NCBI GenBank assembly: GCA_965250265.1
Contig: CBDFNO010000010.1
Coordinates: forward strand, 1 to 64,000
Direction of reading: 5' to 3'
Length of the DNA: 64,000 bases
DNA from: PRS1 sp965250265
GTDB lineage: Bacteria > Bacteroidota > Bacteroidia > Flavobacteriales > Flavobacteriaceae
A program made the position numbers and the translations under genes. The notes below the pieces were generated by a model. That model saw only the letters and a program-made list of their open reading frames with translations. It was not told where the DNA came from and did not search any database. How positions within the stretch are numbered: position 1 is the stretch's first letter; each line of letters begins with the position of its first letter. Below are positions 1-11,800 of this stretch, piece by piece.

Positions 1-1
1 T

Positions 2-1018
2 ACCGCTGTCGCTACTGTTAATGCTTCTGGTCTTGTTACTCCTGTAGCTTCCGGTGGTGGAACAACCAATATTACCTATACAGTAACCGATGGAAATGGA
101 TGTACTTCTGCATCTTCAGCTGTGCATGCCGTAACTGTTAATCCGTTACCTGTTGCTAACAATATTATAGGAGCCACTGAAGTTTGCTTTGGTTCCACTA
201 TAGACTTAACTGAAGGTACTGCTGGTACTATTGCTTGGAGTTCTTCTAATACCGCTGTCGCTACTGTTAATGCTTCTGGTCTTGTTACTCCTGTAGCTTC
301 CGGTGGTGGAACAACCAATATTACCTATACAGTAACCGATGGAAATGGATGTACTTCTGCATCTTCAGCTGTGCATGCCGTAACTGTTAATCCGTTACCT
401 GTTGCTAACAATATTATAGGAGCCACTGAAGTTTGCTTTGGTTCCACTATAGACTTAACTGAAGGTACTGCTGGTACTATTGCTTGGAGTTCTTCTAATA
501 CCGCTGTCGCTACTGTTAATGCTTCTGGTCTTGTTACTCCTGTAGCTTCCGGTGGTGGAACAACCAATATTACCTATACAGTAACCGATGGAAATGGATG
601 TACTTCTGCATCTTCAGCTGTGCATGCCGTAACTGTTAATCCGTTACCTGTTGCTAACAATATTATAGGAGCCACTGAAGTTTGCTTTGGTTCCACTATA
701 GACTTAACTGAAGGTACTGCTGGTACTATTGCTTGGAGTTCTTCTAATACCGCTGTCGCTACTGTTAATGCTTCTGGTCTTGTTACTCCTGTAGCTTCCG
801 GTGGTGGAACAACCAATATTACCTATACAGTAACCGATGGAAATGGATGTACTTCTGCATCTTCAGCTGTGCATGCCGTAACTGTTAATCCGTTACCTGT
901 TGCTAACAATATTATAGGAGCCACTGAAGTTTGCTTTGGCTCTACTATAGATTTAACTGAAGGTACTGCTGGTACTATTGTTTGGAACTCTTCGAATACC
1001 AGCTATCGCTACTGTTAA
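2..1018 (+). CDS. Adhesin segment 1: tandem Ig-like (Big_2-type) repeats, partial
   Basis: The frame is open from the first bases of the window and ends at a TAA created by the extra A near 998. It encodes four copies of an 83-residue repeat containing the motifs GTIAWSSSN, TNITYTVTDGNGC and EVCFGSTIDL, typical of bacterial Ig-like domain group 2 in flavobacterial adhesins. There is no start codon in the window that makes sense, so the gene begins upstream. An internal ATG at 122 is only a repeat methionine and should not be taken as a start. Confidence 0.6.
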   Translation, partial: TAVATVNASGLVTPVASGGGTTNITYTVTDGNGCTSASSAVHAVTVNPLPVANNIIGATEVCFGSTIDLTEGTAGTIAWSSSNTAVATVNASGLVTPVASGGGTTNITYTVTDGNGCTSASSAVHAVTVNPLPVANNIIGATEVCFGSTIDLTEGTAGTIAWSSSNTAVATVNASGLVTPVASGGGTTNITYTVTDGNGCTSASSAVHAVTVNPLPVANNIIGATEVCFGSTIDLTEGTAGTIAWSSSNTAVATVNASGLVTPVASGGGTTNITYTVTDGNGCTSASSAVHAVTVNPLPVANNIIGATEVCFGSTIDLTEGTAGTIVWNSSNTSYRYC

Positions 1019-2640
1019 CGGTTCAGGTCTTATTACTCCTGTGGCTTCCGGTGGTGGAACAACCAATATTACCTATACAGTAACCGATGGAAATGGATGT
1101 ACTTCTGCATCTTCAGCTGTGCATGCCGTAACTGTTAATCCGTTACCTGTTGCTAACAATATTATAGGAGCCACTGAAGTTTGCTTTGGCTCTACTATAG
1201 ATTTAACTGAAGGTACTGCTGGTACTATTGTTTGGAACTCTTCGAATACCAGCTATCGCTACTGTTAACGGTTCAGGTCTTATTACTCCTGTGGCTTCCG
1301 GTGGTGGAACAACCAATATTACCTATACAGTAACCGATGGAAATGGATGTACTTCTGCATCTTCAGCTGTGCATGCCGTAACTGTTAATCCGTTACCTGT
1401 TGCTAACAATATTATAGGAGCCACTGAAGTTTGCTTTGGCTCTACTATAGATTTAACTGAAGGTACTGCTGGTACTATTGTTTGGAACTCTTCGAATACC
1501 AGCTATCGCTACTGTTAACGGTTCAGGTCTTATTACTCCTGTGGCTTCCGGTGGTGGAACAACCAATATTACCTATACAGTAACCGATGGAAATGGATGT
1601 ACTTCTGCATCTTCAGCTGTGCATGCCGTAACTGTTAATCCGTTACCTGTTGCTAACAATATTATAGGAGCCACTGAAGTTTGCTTTGGCTCTACTATAG
1701 ATTTAACTGAAGGTACTGCTGGTACTATTGTTTGGAACTCTTCGAATCCAGCTATCGCTACTGTTAACGGTTCAGGTCTTATTACTCCTGTGGCTTCCGG
1801 TGGTGGAACAACCAATATTACCTATACAGTAACCGATGGAAATGGATGTACTTCTGCATCTTCAGCTGTGCATGCCGTAACTGTTAATCCGTTACCTGTT
1901 GCTAACAATATTATAGGAGCCACTGAAGTTTGCTTTGGCTCTACTATAGATTTAACTGAAGGTACTGCTGGTACTATTGTTTGGAACTCTTCGAATCCAG
2001 CTATCGCTACTGTTAACGGTTCAGGTCTTATTACTCCTGTGGCTTCCGGTGGTGGAACAACCAATATTACCTATACAGTAACCGATGGAAATGGATGTAC
2101 TTCTGCATCTTCAGCTGTGCATGCCGTAACTGTTAATCCGTTACCTGTTGCTAACAATATTATAGGAGCCACTGAAGTTTGCTTTGGCTCTACTATAGAT
2201 TTAACTGAAGGTACTGCTGGTACTATTGTTTGGAACTCTTCGAATACCAGCTATCGCTACTGTTAACGGTTCAGGTCTTATTACTCCTGTGGCTTCCGGT
2301 GGTGGAACAACCAATATTACCTATACAGTAACCGATGGAAATGGATGTACTTCTGCATCTTCAGCTGTGCATGCCGTAACTGTTAATCCGTTACCTGTTG
2401 CTAACAATATTATAGGAGCCACTGAAGTTTGCTTTGGCTCTACTATAGATTTAACTGAAGGTACTGCTGGTACTATTGTTTGGAACTCTTCGAATCCAGC
2501 TATCGCTACTGTTAACGGTTCAGGTCTTATTACTCCTGTGGCTTCCGGTGGTGGAACAACCAATATTACCTATACAGTAACCGATGGAAATGGATGTACT
2601 TCTGCATCTTCAGCTGTGCATGCCGTAACTGTTAATCCGC
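2..2640 (+). repeat. 249-bp tandem repeat, about 10.6 copies
   Basis: Copies start at 2, 251, 500, 749, 998, 1248, 1498, 1748, 1997, 2246 and 2496. The first four are a variant reading AATACCGCTGTC at the phase point. The later ones read AATCCAGCTATC, except that four of them (998, 1248, 1498, 2246) read AATACCAGCTATC, one base longer. The longer form looks like a hybrid of the two variants. Copies within a variant appear identical. Confidence 0.95.
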
Positions 2641-5600
2641 TTTTGACACCTTCGGTAACAATAGGTTCAACGGCAACAGCAATATGTACGGGAACTAATG
2701 TCACATTTACAGCGACTCCAACTAATGGTGGTTCAAGTCCTTCATATCAATGGTATGTTGATGCTACACCTGTTGGATCAAATAGTTCAACTTATTCATC
2801 TACAACCTTAAACAATGGTGAAGTAGTAAGTGTTGTTATGACACCAAGTGCAGATGTTTGTGTTAGTCCTTCAACAGCCACAAGCAATAGTATCACAATG
2901 ACGGTTTATACAACACCTTCTATACCCGGAACGATTGCTGGCGATGATGCCATTTGCCCAGTAATAACCGGAGCGATTTATTCTGTTGTAAATGATACAA
3001 ATATTGTGACTTATAACTGGAGTACACCTACCGGTTTTACGATAACTTCTGGAGCAGGAACAAATTCGATAACTGTAAATGTATCTGCACTTGCGGCTGA
3101 TGGTGATTTAACTGTTACTGCTACAAACCTCTGCGGTACAAGTTCTTCAAGCATATTACCAATTTCTATAGGGACGTTCGCGGCTGCCAATGCAGGACCT
3201 GATCAAACAGTTTGTGATGGAACAACCCAAATAACCCTAGACGGATCTGTTGGTGGAGCAATTAGACGTCAAAATCAATGGGATTGGACAGATAACGGTG
3301 CGGGAGGAAGTTTTGCTCAACCAAATAAGTTGAATTCAGTTTATAATTTCCCTGGTGGTTTTGGTCCAGGTGATACCATAACAATAACCATTTACACTAT
3401 TGACCCAGCAGGTTCATGTCCAGCAGTTAGTGATGATATGATTATTACAATGCTTGCAGATGCCACCATTACAAATCCTGGAAATAAAACACAGACTATT
3501 TGTTTTAATTCTGCAATTGCTCCTATTATCTTTACTATTGGGGGTGCTGGATCCGGAGCTACAGTTTCCGGTTTACCTACCGGAGTTACCGGTTCTTATA
3601 GTAGCGGAACATTTACTATAAGCGGAACACCTTCTGTCACTGGAACATTTAATTATACCGTAAATACAACGGGAACTTGTCCACAAACTTCAGAAACTGG
3701 CACCATTACAATAGATCCTTTGGCAACAGTTGGTGCAGGATCGGATCAGACTGTATGTTCCGATGCACCGGATGTAACCTTAGCGGGAAGTGTTGGTGGT
3801 GGAGCAAGCAGTGGAAGCTGGAGCGGAGGTGCAGGATCGTACAACCCAAATAATTCAACCTTAAATGCAGTATATACACCATCTGCAGCAGAGATCACGG
3901 CAGGAACCGTAACATTGACATTGAACACAGATGATCCAACAGGGCCATGTGATGCAATTTCAGATACGATGACTATCACTATCAATCCTGAAGCCACGGT
4001 TGGTGCAGGATCGGATCAGACTGTATGTTCCGATGCACCGGATGTAACCTTAGCGGGAAGTGTTGGTGGTGGAGCAAGCAGTGGAAGCTGGAGCGGAGGT
4101 GCAGGATCGTACAACCCAAATAATTCAACCTTAAATGCAGTATATACACCATCTGCAGCAGAGATCACGGCAGGAACCGTAACATTGACATTGAACACAG
4201 ATGATCCAACAGGGCCATGTGATGCAATTTCAGATACGATGACTATCACTATCAATCCTGAAGCCACGGTTGGTGCAGGATCGGATCAGACTGTATGTTC
4301 CGATGCACCGGATGTAACCTTAGCGGGAAGTGTTGGTGGTGGAGCAAGCAGTGGAAGCTGGAGCGGAGGTGCAGGATCGTACAACCCAAATAATTCAACC
4401 TTAAATGCAGTATATACACCATCTGCAGCAGAGATCACGGCAGGAACCGTAACATTGACATTGAACACAGATGATCCAACAGGGCCATGTGATGCAATTT
4501 CAGATACGATGACTATCACTATCAATCCTGAAGCCACGGTTGGTGCAGGATCGGATCAGACTGTATGTTCCGATGCACCGGATGTAACCTTAGCGGGAAG
4601 TGTTGGTGGTGGAGCAAGCAGTGGAAGCTGGAGCGGAGGTGCAGGATCGTACAACCCAAATAATTCAACCTTAAATGCAGTATATACACCATCTGCAGCA
4701 GAGATCACGGCAGGAACCGTAACATTGACATTGAACACAGATGATCCAACAGGGCCATGTGATGCAATTTCAGATACGATGACTATCACTATCAATCCTG
4801 AAGCCACGGTTGGTGCAGGATCGGATCAGACTGTATGTTCCGATGCACCGGATGTAACCTTAGCGGGAAGTGTTGGTGGTGGAGCAAGCAGTGGAAGCTG
4901 GAGCGGAGGTGCAGGATCGTACAACCCAAATAATTCAACCTTAAATGCAGTATATACACCATCTGCAGCAGAGATCACGGCAGGAACCGTAACATTGACA
5001 TTGAACACAGATGATCCAACAGGGCCATGTGATGCAATTTCAGATACGATGACTATCACTATCAATCCTGAAGCCACGGTTGGTGCAGGATCGGATCAGA
5101 CTGTATGTTCCGATGCACCGGATGTAACCTTAGCGGGAAGTGTTGGTGGTGGAGCAAGCAGTGGAAGCTGGAGCGGAGGTGCAGGATCGTACAACCCAAA
5201 TAATTCAACCTTAAATGCAGTATATACACCATCTGCAGCAGAGATCACGGCAGGAACCGTAACATTGACATTGAACACAGATGATCCAACAGGGCCATGT
5301 GATGCAATTTCAGATACGATGACTATCACTATCAATCCTGAAGCCACGGTTGGTGCAGGATCGGATCAGACTGTATGTTCCGATGCACCGGATGTAACCT
5401 TAGCGGGAAGTGTTGGTGGTGGAGCAAGCAGTGGAAGCTGGAGCGGAGGTGCAGGATCGTACAACCCAAATAATTCAACCTTAAATGCAGTATATACACC
5501 ATCTGCAGCAGAGATCACGGCAGGAACCGTAACATTGACATTGAACACAGATGATCCAACAGGGCCATGTGATGCAATTTCAGATACGATGACTATCACT

Positions 5601-8600
5601 ATCAATCCTGAAGCCACGGTTGGTGCAGGATCGGATCAGACTGTATGTTCCGATGCACCGGATGTAACCTTAGCGGGAAGTGTTGGTGGTGGAGCAAGCA
5701 GTGGAAGCTGGAGCGGAGGTGCAGGATCGTACAACCCAAATAATTCAACCTTAAATGCAGTATATACACCATCTGCAGCAGAGATCACGGCAGGAACCGT
5801 AACATTGACATTGAACACAGATGATCCAACAGGGCCATGTGATGCAATTTCAGATACGATGACTATCACTATCAATCCTGAAGCCACGGTTGGTGCAGGA
5901 TCGGATCAGACTGTATGTTCCGATGCACCGGATGTAACCTTAGCGGGAAGTGTTGGTGGTGGAGCAAGCAGTGGAAGCTGGAGCGGAGGTGCAGGATCGT
6001 ACAACCCAAATAATTCAACCTTAAATGCAGTATATACACCATCTGCAGCAGAGATCACGGCAGGAACCGTAACATTGACATTGAACACAGATGATCCAAC
6101 AGGGCCATGTGATGCAATTTCAGATACGATGACTATCACTATCAATCCTGAAGCCACGGTTGGTGCAGGATCGGATCAGACTGTATGTTCCGATGCACCG
6201 GATGTAACCTTAGCGGGAAGTGTTGGTGGTGGAGCAAGCAGTGGAAGCTGGAGCGGAGGTGCAGGATCGTACAACCCAAATAATTCAACCTTAAATGCAG
6301 TATATACACCATCTGCAGCAGAGATCACGGCAGGAACCGTAACATTGACATTGAACACAGATGATCCAACAGGGCCATGTGATGCAATTTCAGATACGAT
6401 GACTATCACTATCAATCCTGAAGCCACGGTTGGTGCAGGATCGGATCAGACTGTATGTTCCGATGCACCGGATGTAACCTTAGCGGGAAGTGTTGGTGGT
6501 GGAGCAAGCAGTGGAAGCTGGAGCGGAGGTGCAGGATCGTACAACCCAAATAATTCAACCTTAAATGCAGTATATACACCATCTGCAGCAGAGATCACGG
6601 CAGGAACCGTAACATTGACATTGAACACAGATGATCCAACAGGGCCATGTGATGCAATTTCAGATACGATGACTATCACTATAAAGGCTGAAATCATTAT
6701 AACTACACAACCTCAAAATGTAGGGGTCTGTGTGACTGAACCAGCAAGTTTAAGCGTTGTTGCTGTCGGCGATGACCGCACATATCAATGGTATAAAGGA
6801 ACAGCGCCCGGAACTCCGGTATCAAATACCGGCAATATTTCAGGAGCTACCACCAACGTATTAAGTTTCAGCATGGCGGCAATAAGCGATGCGGAAACAT
6901 ATTATGTTATTATTAGTGGTGATGCATCCTGTTCCAATGTAACGTCACAAGAAGTGACCTTAAATGTAAATCAGGTCATTAATATTACGGATCAACCAGA
7001 TCCTGTTGTAGATTGCGAGGGTAGTGATGTTACATTTACCGTTGTGGCAACCGGTTCTATCGCGGGATATCAATGGCGGAAGAATGGAGTGAACATTGGT
7101 GGTGCGACAGGAACATCACTAACCCTAACTAACATTACAACAGCAGATGATGCCGATTATGATGTGGTAATAACCAGTCCAGGTGGACTTTGTTCTTCAG
7201 CATATTCATTGGTGGTATCCTTAACAGTTACGGAAACCCCTACTGCCTCTATTAGTTATACCGGAACACCGTTCTGTGACACTTTAGGTGCTGGTCAAAC
7301 AGTAACTCTAACAGGTACTAACGCATACACTGGAGGAAATTATTCTTATTCCGTTGATTCTGGTGGACCAACGTTGAGCTTGAATACAACTACGGGTGAC
7401 ATTAATCCAAGCGCAAGTTCTCCGGGAACATATACCGTAACTTATACCGGTCCAACAACCGGTGGCTGTGCTGCGGCTACAGATGATACTACAGTAGTTA
7501 TTACCGACCTGCCTACGGCCTCTATCAGTTATGCAGGCACACCATTCTGTGACACTTTAGGTGCTGGTCAAACAGTAACTCTAACAGGTACTAACGCATA
7601 CACTGGAGGAAATTATTCTTATTCCGTTGATTCTGGTGGACCAACGTTGAGCTTGAATACAACTACGGGTGACATTAATCCAAGCGCAAGTTCTCCGGGA
7701 ACATATACCGTAACTTATACCGGTCCAACAACCGGTGGCTGTGCTGCGGCTACAGATGATACTACAGTAGTTATTACCGACCTGCCTACGGCCTCTATCA
7801 GTTATGCAGGCACACCATTCTGTGACACTTTAGGTGCTGGTCAAACAGTAACTCTAACAGGTACTAACGCATACACTGGAGGAAATTATTCTTATTCCGT
7901 TGATTCTGGTGGACCAACGTTGAGCTTGAATACAACTACGGGTGACATTAATCCAAGCGCAAGTTCTCCGGGAACATATACCGTAACTTATACCGGTCCA
8001 ACAACCGGTGGCTGTGCTGCGGCTACAGATGATACTACAGTAGTTATTACCGACCTGCCTACGGCCTCTATCAGTTATGCAGGCACACCATTCTGTGATA
8101 CTGTAGGTGCCGGACAGACCGTGACCTTAACTGGTACTAATGATTATTTGGGTGGAACTTTTTCGGCTCCTGGTGGTTTAACCATAGATTCTGGCTCTGG
8201 GGATATTAACCCAAGTACGAGTACATCTGGTACTTATTTAGTAACTTATACCGGTCCAACAACCGGTGGCTGTGCTGCGGCTACAGATGATACTACAGTA
8301 GTTATTACCGACCTGCCTACGGCCTCTATCAGTTATGCAGGCACACCATTCTGTGATACTGTAGGTGCCGGACAGACCGTGACCTTAACTGGTACTAATG
8401 ATTATTTGGGTGGAACTTTTTCGGCTCCTGGTGGTTTAACCATAGATTCTGGCTCTGGGGATATTAACCCAAGTACGAGTACATCTGGTACTTATTTAGT
8501 AACTTATACCGGTCCAACAACCGGTGGCTGTGCTGCGGCTACAGATGATACTACAGTAGTTATTACCGACCTGCCTACGGCCTCTATCAGTTATGCAGGC

Positions 8601-8705
8601 ACACCATTCTGTGATACTGTAGGTGCCGGACAGACCGTGACCTTAACTGGTACTAATGATTATTTGGGTGGAACTTTTTCGGCCCCTCCTGGCTCTGGGG
8701 TTTAA
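2246..8705 (+). CDS. Adhesin segment 2: Ig-like and 90-residue tandem repeats
   Basis: This is the long central open segment between the fourth +1 frameshift (about 2246) and the 8-bp insertion near 8690. It encodes the last Ig-like 83-residue repeat, PKD/Ig-like linkers, eleven identical 90-residue repeats beginning VGAGSDQTVCSDAPDVTLAG, two Ig-like domains (motifs TYQWYKG and GYQWRKNG), then 91- and 86-residue repeats with TPFCDT and TTGGCAAATDD. The ATG at 2226 lies out of frame with the repeat and belongs to the wrong register, so I do not regard this as a separate gene. Paired cysteines in each repeat suit an exported protein. Confidence 0.65.
3729..6698 (+). repeat. 270-bp tandem repeat, 11 copies, essentially identical
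   Basis: Units start at 3729 and every 270 bp to 6429 and appear identical base for base by eye. Only the bases flanking the first copy and the last 15-20 bases of the final copy differ. Each unit encodes 90 residues. Eleven perfect kilobase-scale copies imply very recent expansion or ongoing homogenisation, and make the true copy number hard to assemble. Confidence 0.95.
7245..8063 (+). repeat. 273-bp tandem repeat, 3 copies
   Basis: Copies start at 7245, 7518 and 7791 and encode 91 residues each (TASISY..GTPFCDTLGAG). The first copy differs slightly at its 5' end (ATTAGTTATACC instead of ATCAGTTATGCA); the others look identical. Confidence 0.9.
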
Positions 8706-8820
8706 CCATAGATTCTGGCTCTGGGGATATTAACCCAAGTACGAGTACACCTGGTACTTATTTAGTAACTGGCTCTGGGGATATTAACCCTTATACCGGT
8801 TCAACATCTGGTGGTTGTGC
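8064..8820 (+). repeat. 258-bp variant repeat, 3 copies, the third rearranged
   Basis: Copies start at 8064, 8322 and 8580 and share ends with the 273-bp unit but have a different centre (NDYLGGTFSAPGG). The third copy carries an 8-bp insertion at about 8684-8700 and a 21-bp insertion at about 8771-8791. Both inserted pieces are copies of the nearby segment GGCTCTGGGG(ATATTAACCC). Confidence 0.85.
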
Positions 8821-11800
8821 CGCTGCTACTGACAACACATCTGTAACTATTACGGCATTACCTACAGCGGCTATTAGTTACTCCGATACCGTTTACTGTG
8901 AATCCGATAGTAATACCTATGCCGTTAATTTAATTCAAACTGATGGTACTTCAGGAACATACTCTTACGTGGCGAATACTGGTGGGCCAACCTTGTCCAT
9001 AAATACTACAACTGGAACAATTTCACCATCAAGTAGCAATGTAGGTACATATACTATAACTTATACTATTCCTGGATCAGCAGGCTGTGGAGTTGTTACC
9101 GCTACTTACGATGTTGAAATAGAAAATGAACCTGACGCTACTTTCTCTTATTCATCTGCAAGCTACTGTAGCAATGAGAGTGATCCAAGTCCAACTGTGA
9201 CCGAAGGTGGTGGAGTATTCTCCTCTAGCCCTGCAACAGGTGCTCTCAATTCTAGTACTGGAGTTATTGATCTTTCAGTTATAAATTCAGGAGCCTATAC
9301 AATTTATTATACTTTTGCTGCTGTAAATGGAGGATGTGCTCAAGTACAAGAATCTCAAAGTGTTACTGTTTCAGAATACGTGGCTGGAGGGACAATAGAA
9401 GGATACGCTGAAGATGATTTAGGTGTTCCTGGTCCAACAAGTAGTGAAATTATTGCTTGCCATGATGGTAATGGTGAGTTAACTTTAGATATTGGTGGCG
9501 CAAGTACTTCGTATATTCAGGAATGGCAGTATTCGACTAATAATGGTGCCTGGACTACAGTACCTGGCACTAATGCTGGAAGTTTAACCTATAACTTTGT
9601 TGGATTAACCGGATTAACGGCTTATAGGGCTGTAATCGATACCGGAGTAGGTTGTAGTGTTGAGTATTCTGAACTGGCCTTTGTTAGCGTTATTCCTCCA
9701 GATTTAAAACCCGAACCAGTTTCTGCCTCGCCAACGGAATTTTGTTTAAATGATTCTTCAATATTCTCATCATCTGTAAATTATGGTGCTGAAGATTTAA
9801 TTGAAGGTGGACTCTTCCAAACAGGACAAATCAATACTCAAGACCCGAATGGTTGGCTTGTTGATGGTGCTGTTAGAGGATTAAGTGCTGCTGGTAATAA
9901 TCTCAAAAACAATAACTGGTCAGGGACTAATCCACATCCTCTCACTGTTGATGGAGTAGGTCCAATAAACTGGGATTCCGGCCAACCTAAATATGCTATT
10001 GCTGGTGGAGTTTTAAACCAGAACCAAACAAATGATCCGTATTATTACGAAGGCGGTATAGCAATGACGACATTAACAACTCCCATTTTCAGTTTAATGA
10101 CTCTACAAAATCCTACTTTTACATTTGATGAGGCTTTTGTATTATCTGGAGCCAACAGCTGTAATGGAAACTCTTACCCAGCGGGTGAAGCAATTATCCA
10201 AATTTCAACAGATGGTGGTGCAAACTGGAACAATATACCGGATGATGAGGTAGTAGATACTTCATGGAGAACTGGTGGAGTTGTTACTGGAACTAATTCT
10301 CCTGTAGTAAATTCAGGTAATCTTTCTAATTTCAATGTCAATACGACTACTGTAGATTTAAGCGCATATTTTGGTCAACCTCAAATGAGACTTCGATTTG
10401 TATTGATTCGTAATTGCGAAAGTGTATGGGCACTCGATAATATAACACTTCCTGGCGGTGCACCCGGAACTCAAGTACAGTGGACCGATCAATTTGGTGT
10501 CGTTATTTCCAATGAAAATACGGCTACAGTAACCCCAATTACACCAGGCTATCAAATATATACAGTGACTACCTTTATTAATGGCTGTAGAAGTCTTGCA
10601 CCAGACGGATCGGAAGATGTAGCACTTACCGTTGATTTCGCCTATGCAACAGCGAAGCAAAAAGGTAATATTTGCGGCGAAGGCATTAGCCTTTATGCCT
10701 ATGATAATAATAAAACGGCCTATACAAATTATCTTGACCTTCAGTTGGCCGGTTTATGGGTAAATGGCTTATATACTGTTCCTTCTGATCCTAGTTTTGA
10801 TTACGCTGGAACTGGAGCTAATGGAGAATGGTCTATAGTTTCAGGACCAGGAGGTCTTGGAATAAATTGGGCTACCGAAGACCCTGCAGATTATTTCTTT
10901 CCTTCTTTTAATGACCCAAGGGCAGAATTTGAAGGCCCAAGTGGACAATACGAATTATCATGGGTAGTTCATGGTTTAGGAGGAGATTGTACAGCTAACG
11001 TAACTATTGATGTCTTTGGCTGTTCGAATCTTGATTTTGATGGAAGAGATGATAATGTCACGTTTAGAAATGATTTTGATTTGGACAGTGGTCCGTTTAG
11101 TATTGAAATTTGGGTAAAACCAAATGCGGAAAAACATTTTGATAATGGAAGTTCGGCTGGACCCAACGATCCTATTCAAACTATCTTTTCAAAAAGAGAT
11201 TTTACAACTATGACAAATGGTTACGATTTAAGGTTAGCAAATAATAAAATTTCATTTAATTGGAATAGCGTTTCTGGTACTCTTATTTCTCCCAACCTCG
11301 GCACAAGTAGGTGGTATCATGTAGCAGTAACTTATAGTGGAGGTACTTACAAACTCTATATTGATGGTATTGAAGTCGATTCTGCAGCCGGAACCAACCC
11401 GTCAAATAATAACTTTGAATGTATTATGGGTGCTATGGATCAATCTGCTGGTGGCGGAAATCCTGACTCTTTAAATTATTTTAGTGGATGGACGGATGAA
11501 TTACGTATTTGGAATGTGGAACTCTCTGCAGCACAAATTCGACATATGATGAATCAAGAGATTGAAGTCAACGGAACTAATGTTAGAGGTTCAATTGTGC
11601 CAATTGACATTCCTGGTCTGTCTTGGACAGATTTGGATGCTTATTATCAAATGAGTCAACCGGGAGATATTGCTAATGGTTATCTTTTGAGTAATGTTGG
11701 AACCAGAGATGGTCAATTGAGAAAAATTGTAACATGGCAAGACGAAACTGCACCGTTGCCTTATACTTCTATAAGAAATGGTAATTGGAATGTAACTACA

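Noticed and set aside
2226..2266. ATG at 2226 (and at 978, 1228, 1478) as gene starts
   Set aside because: The first residues (MFGTLRIP) come from the wrong frame just before the +1 shift; they are by-products of the frameshifts.
76..6697. Open frames of 80-83 residues on the minus strand across the repeats
   Set aside because: They recur once per repeat in the antisense frame and have no independent coding features; they are shadows of the adhesin gene.
3729..6698. Regular repeats as a CRISPR array
   Set aside because: The units are 270 bp, contiguous, coding and without unique spacers; they are protein repeats.
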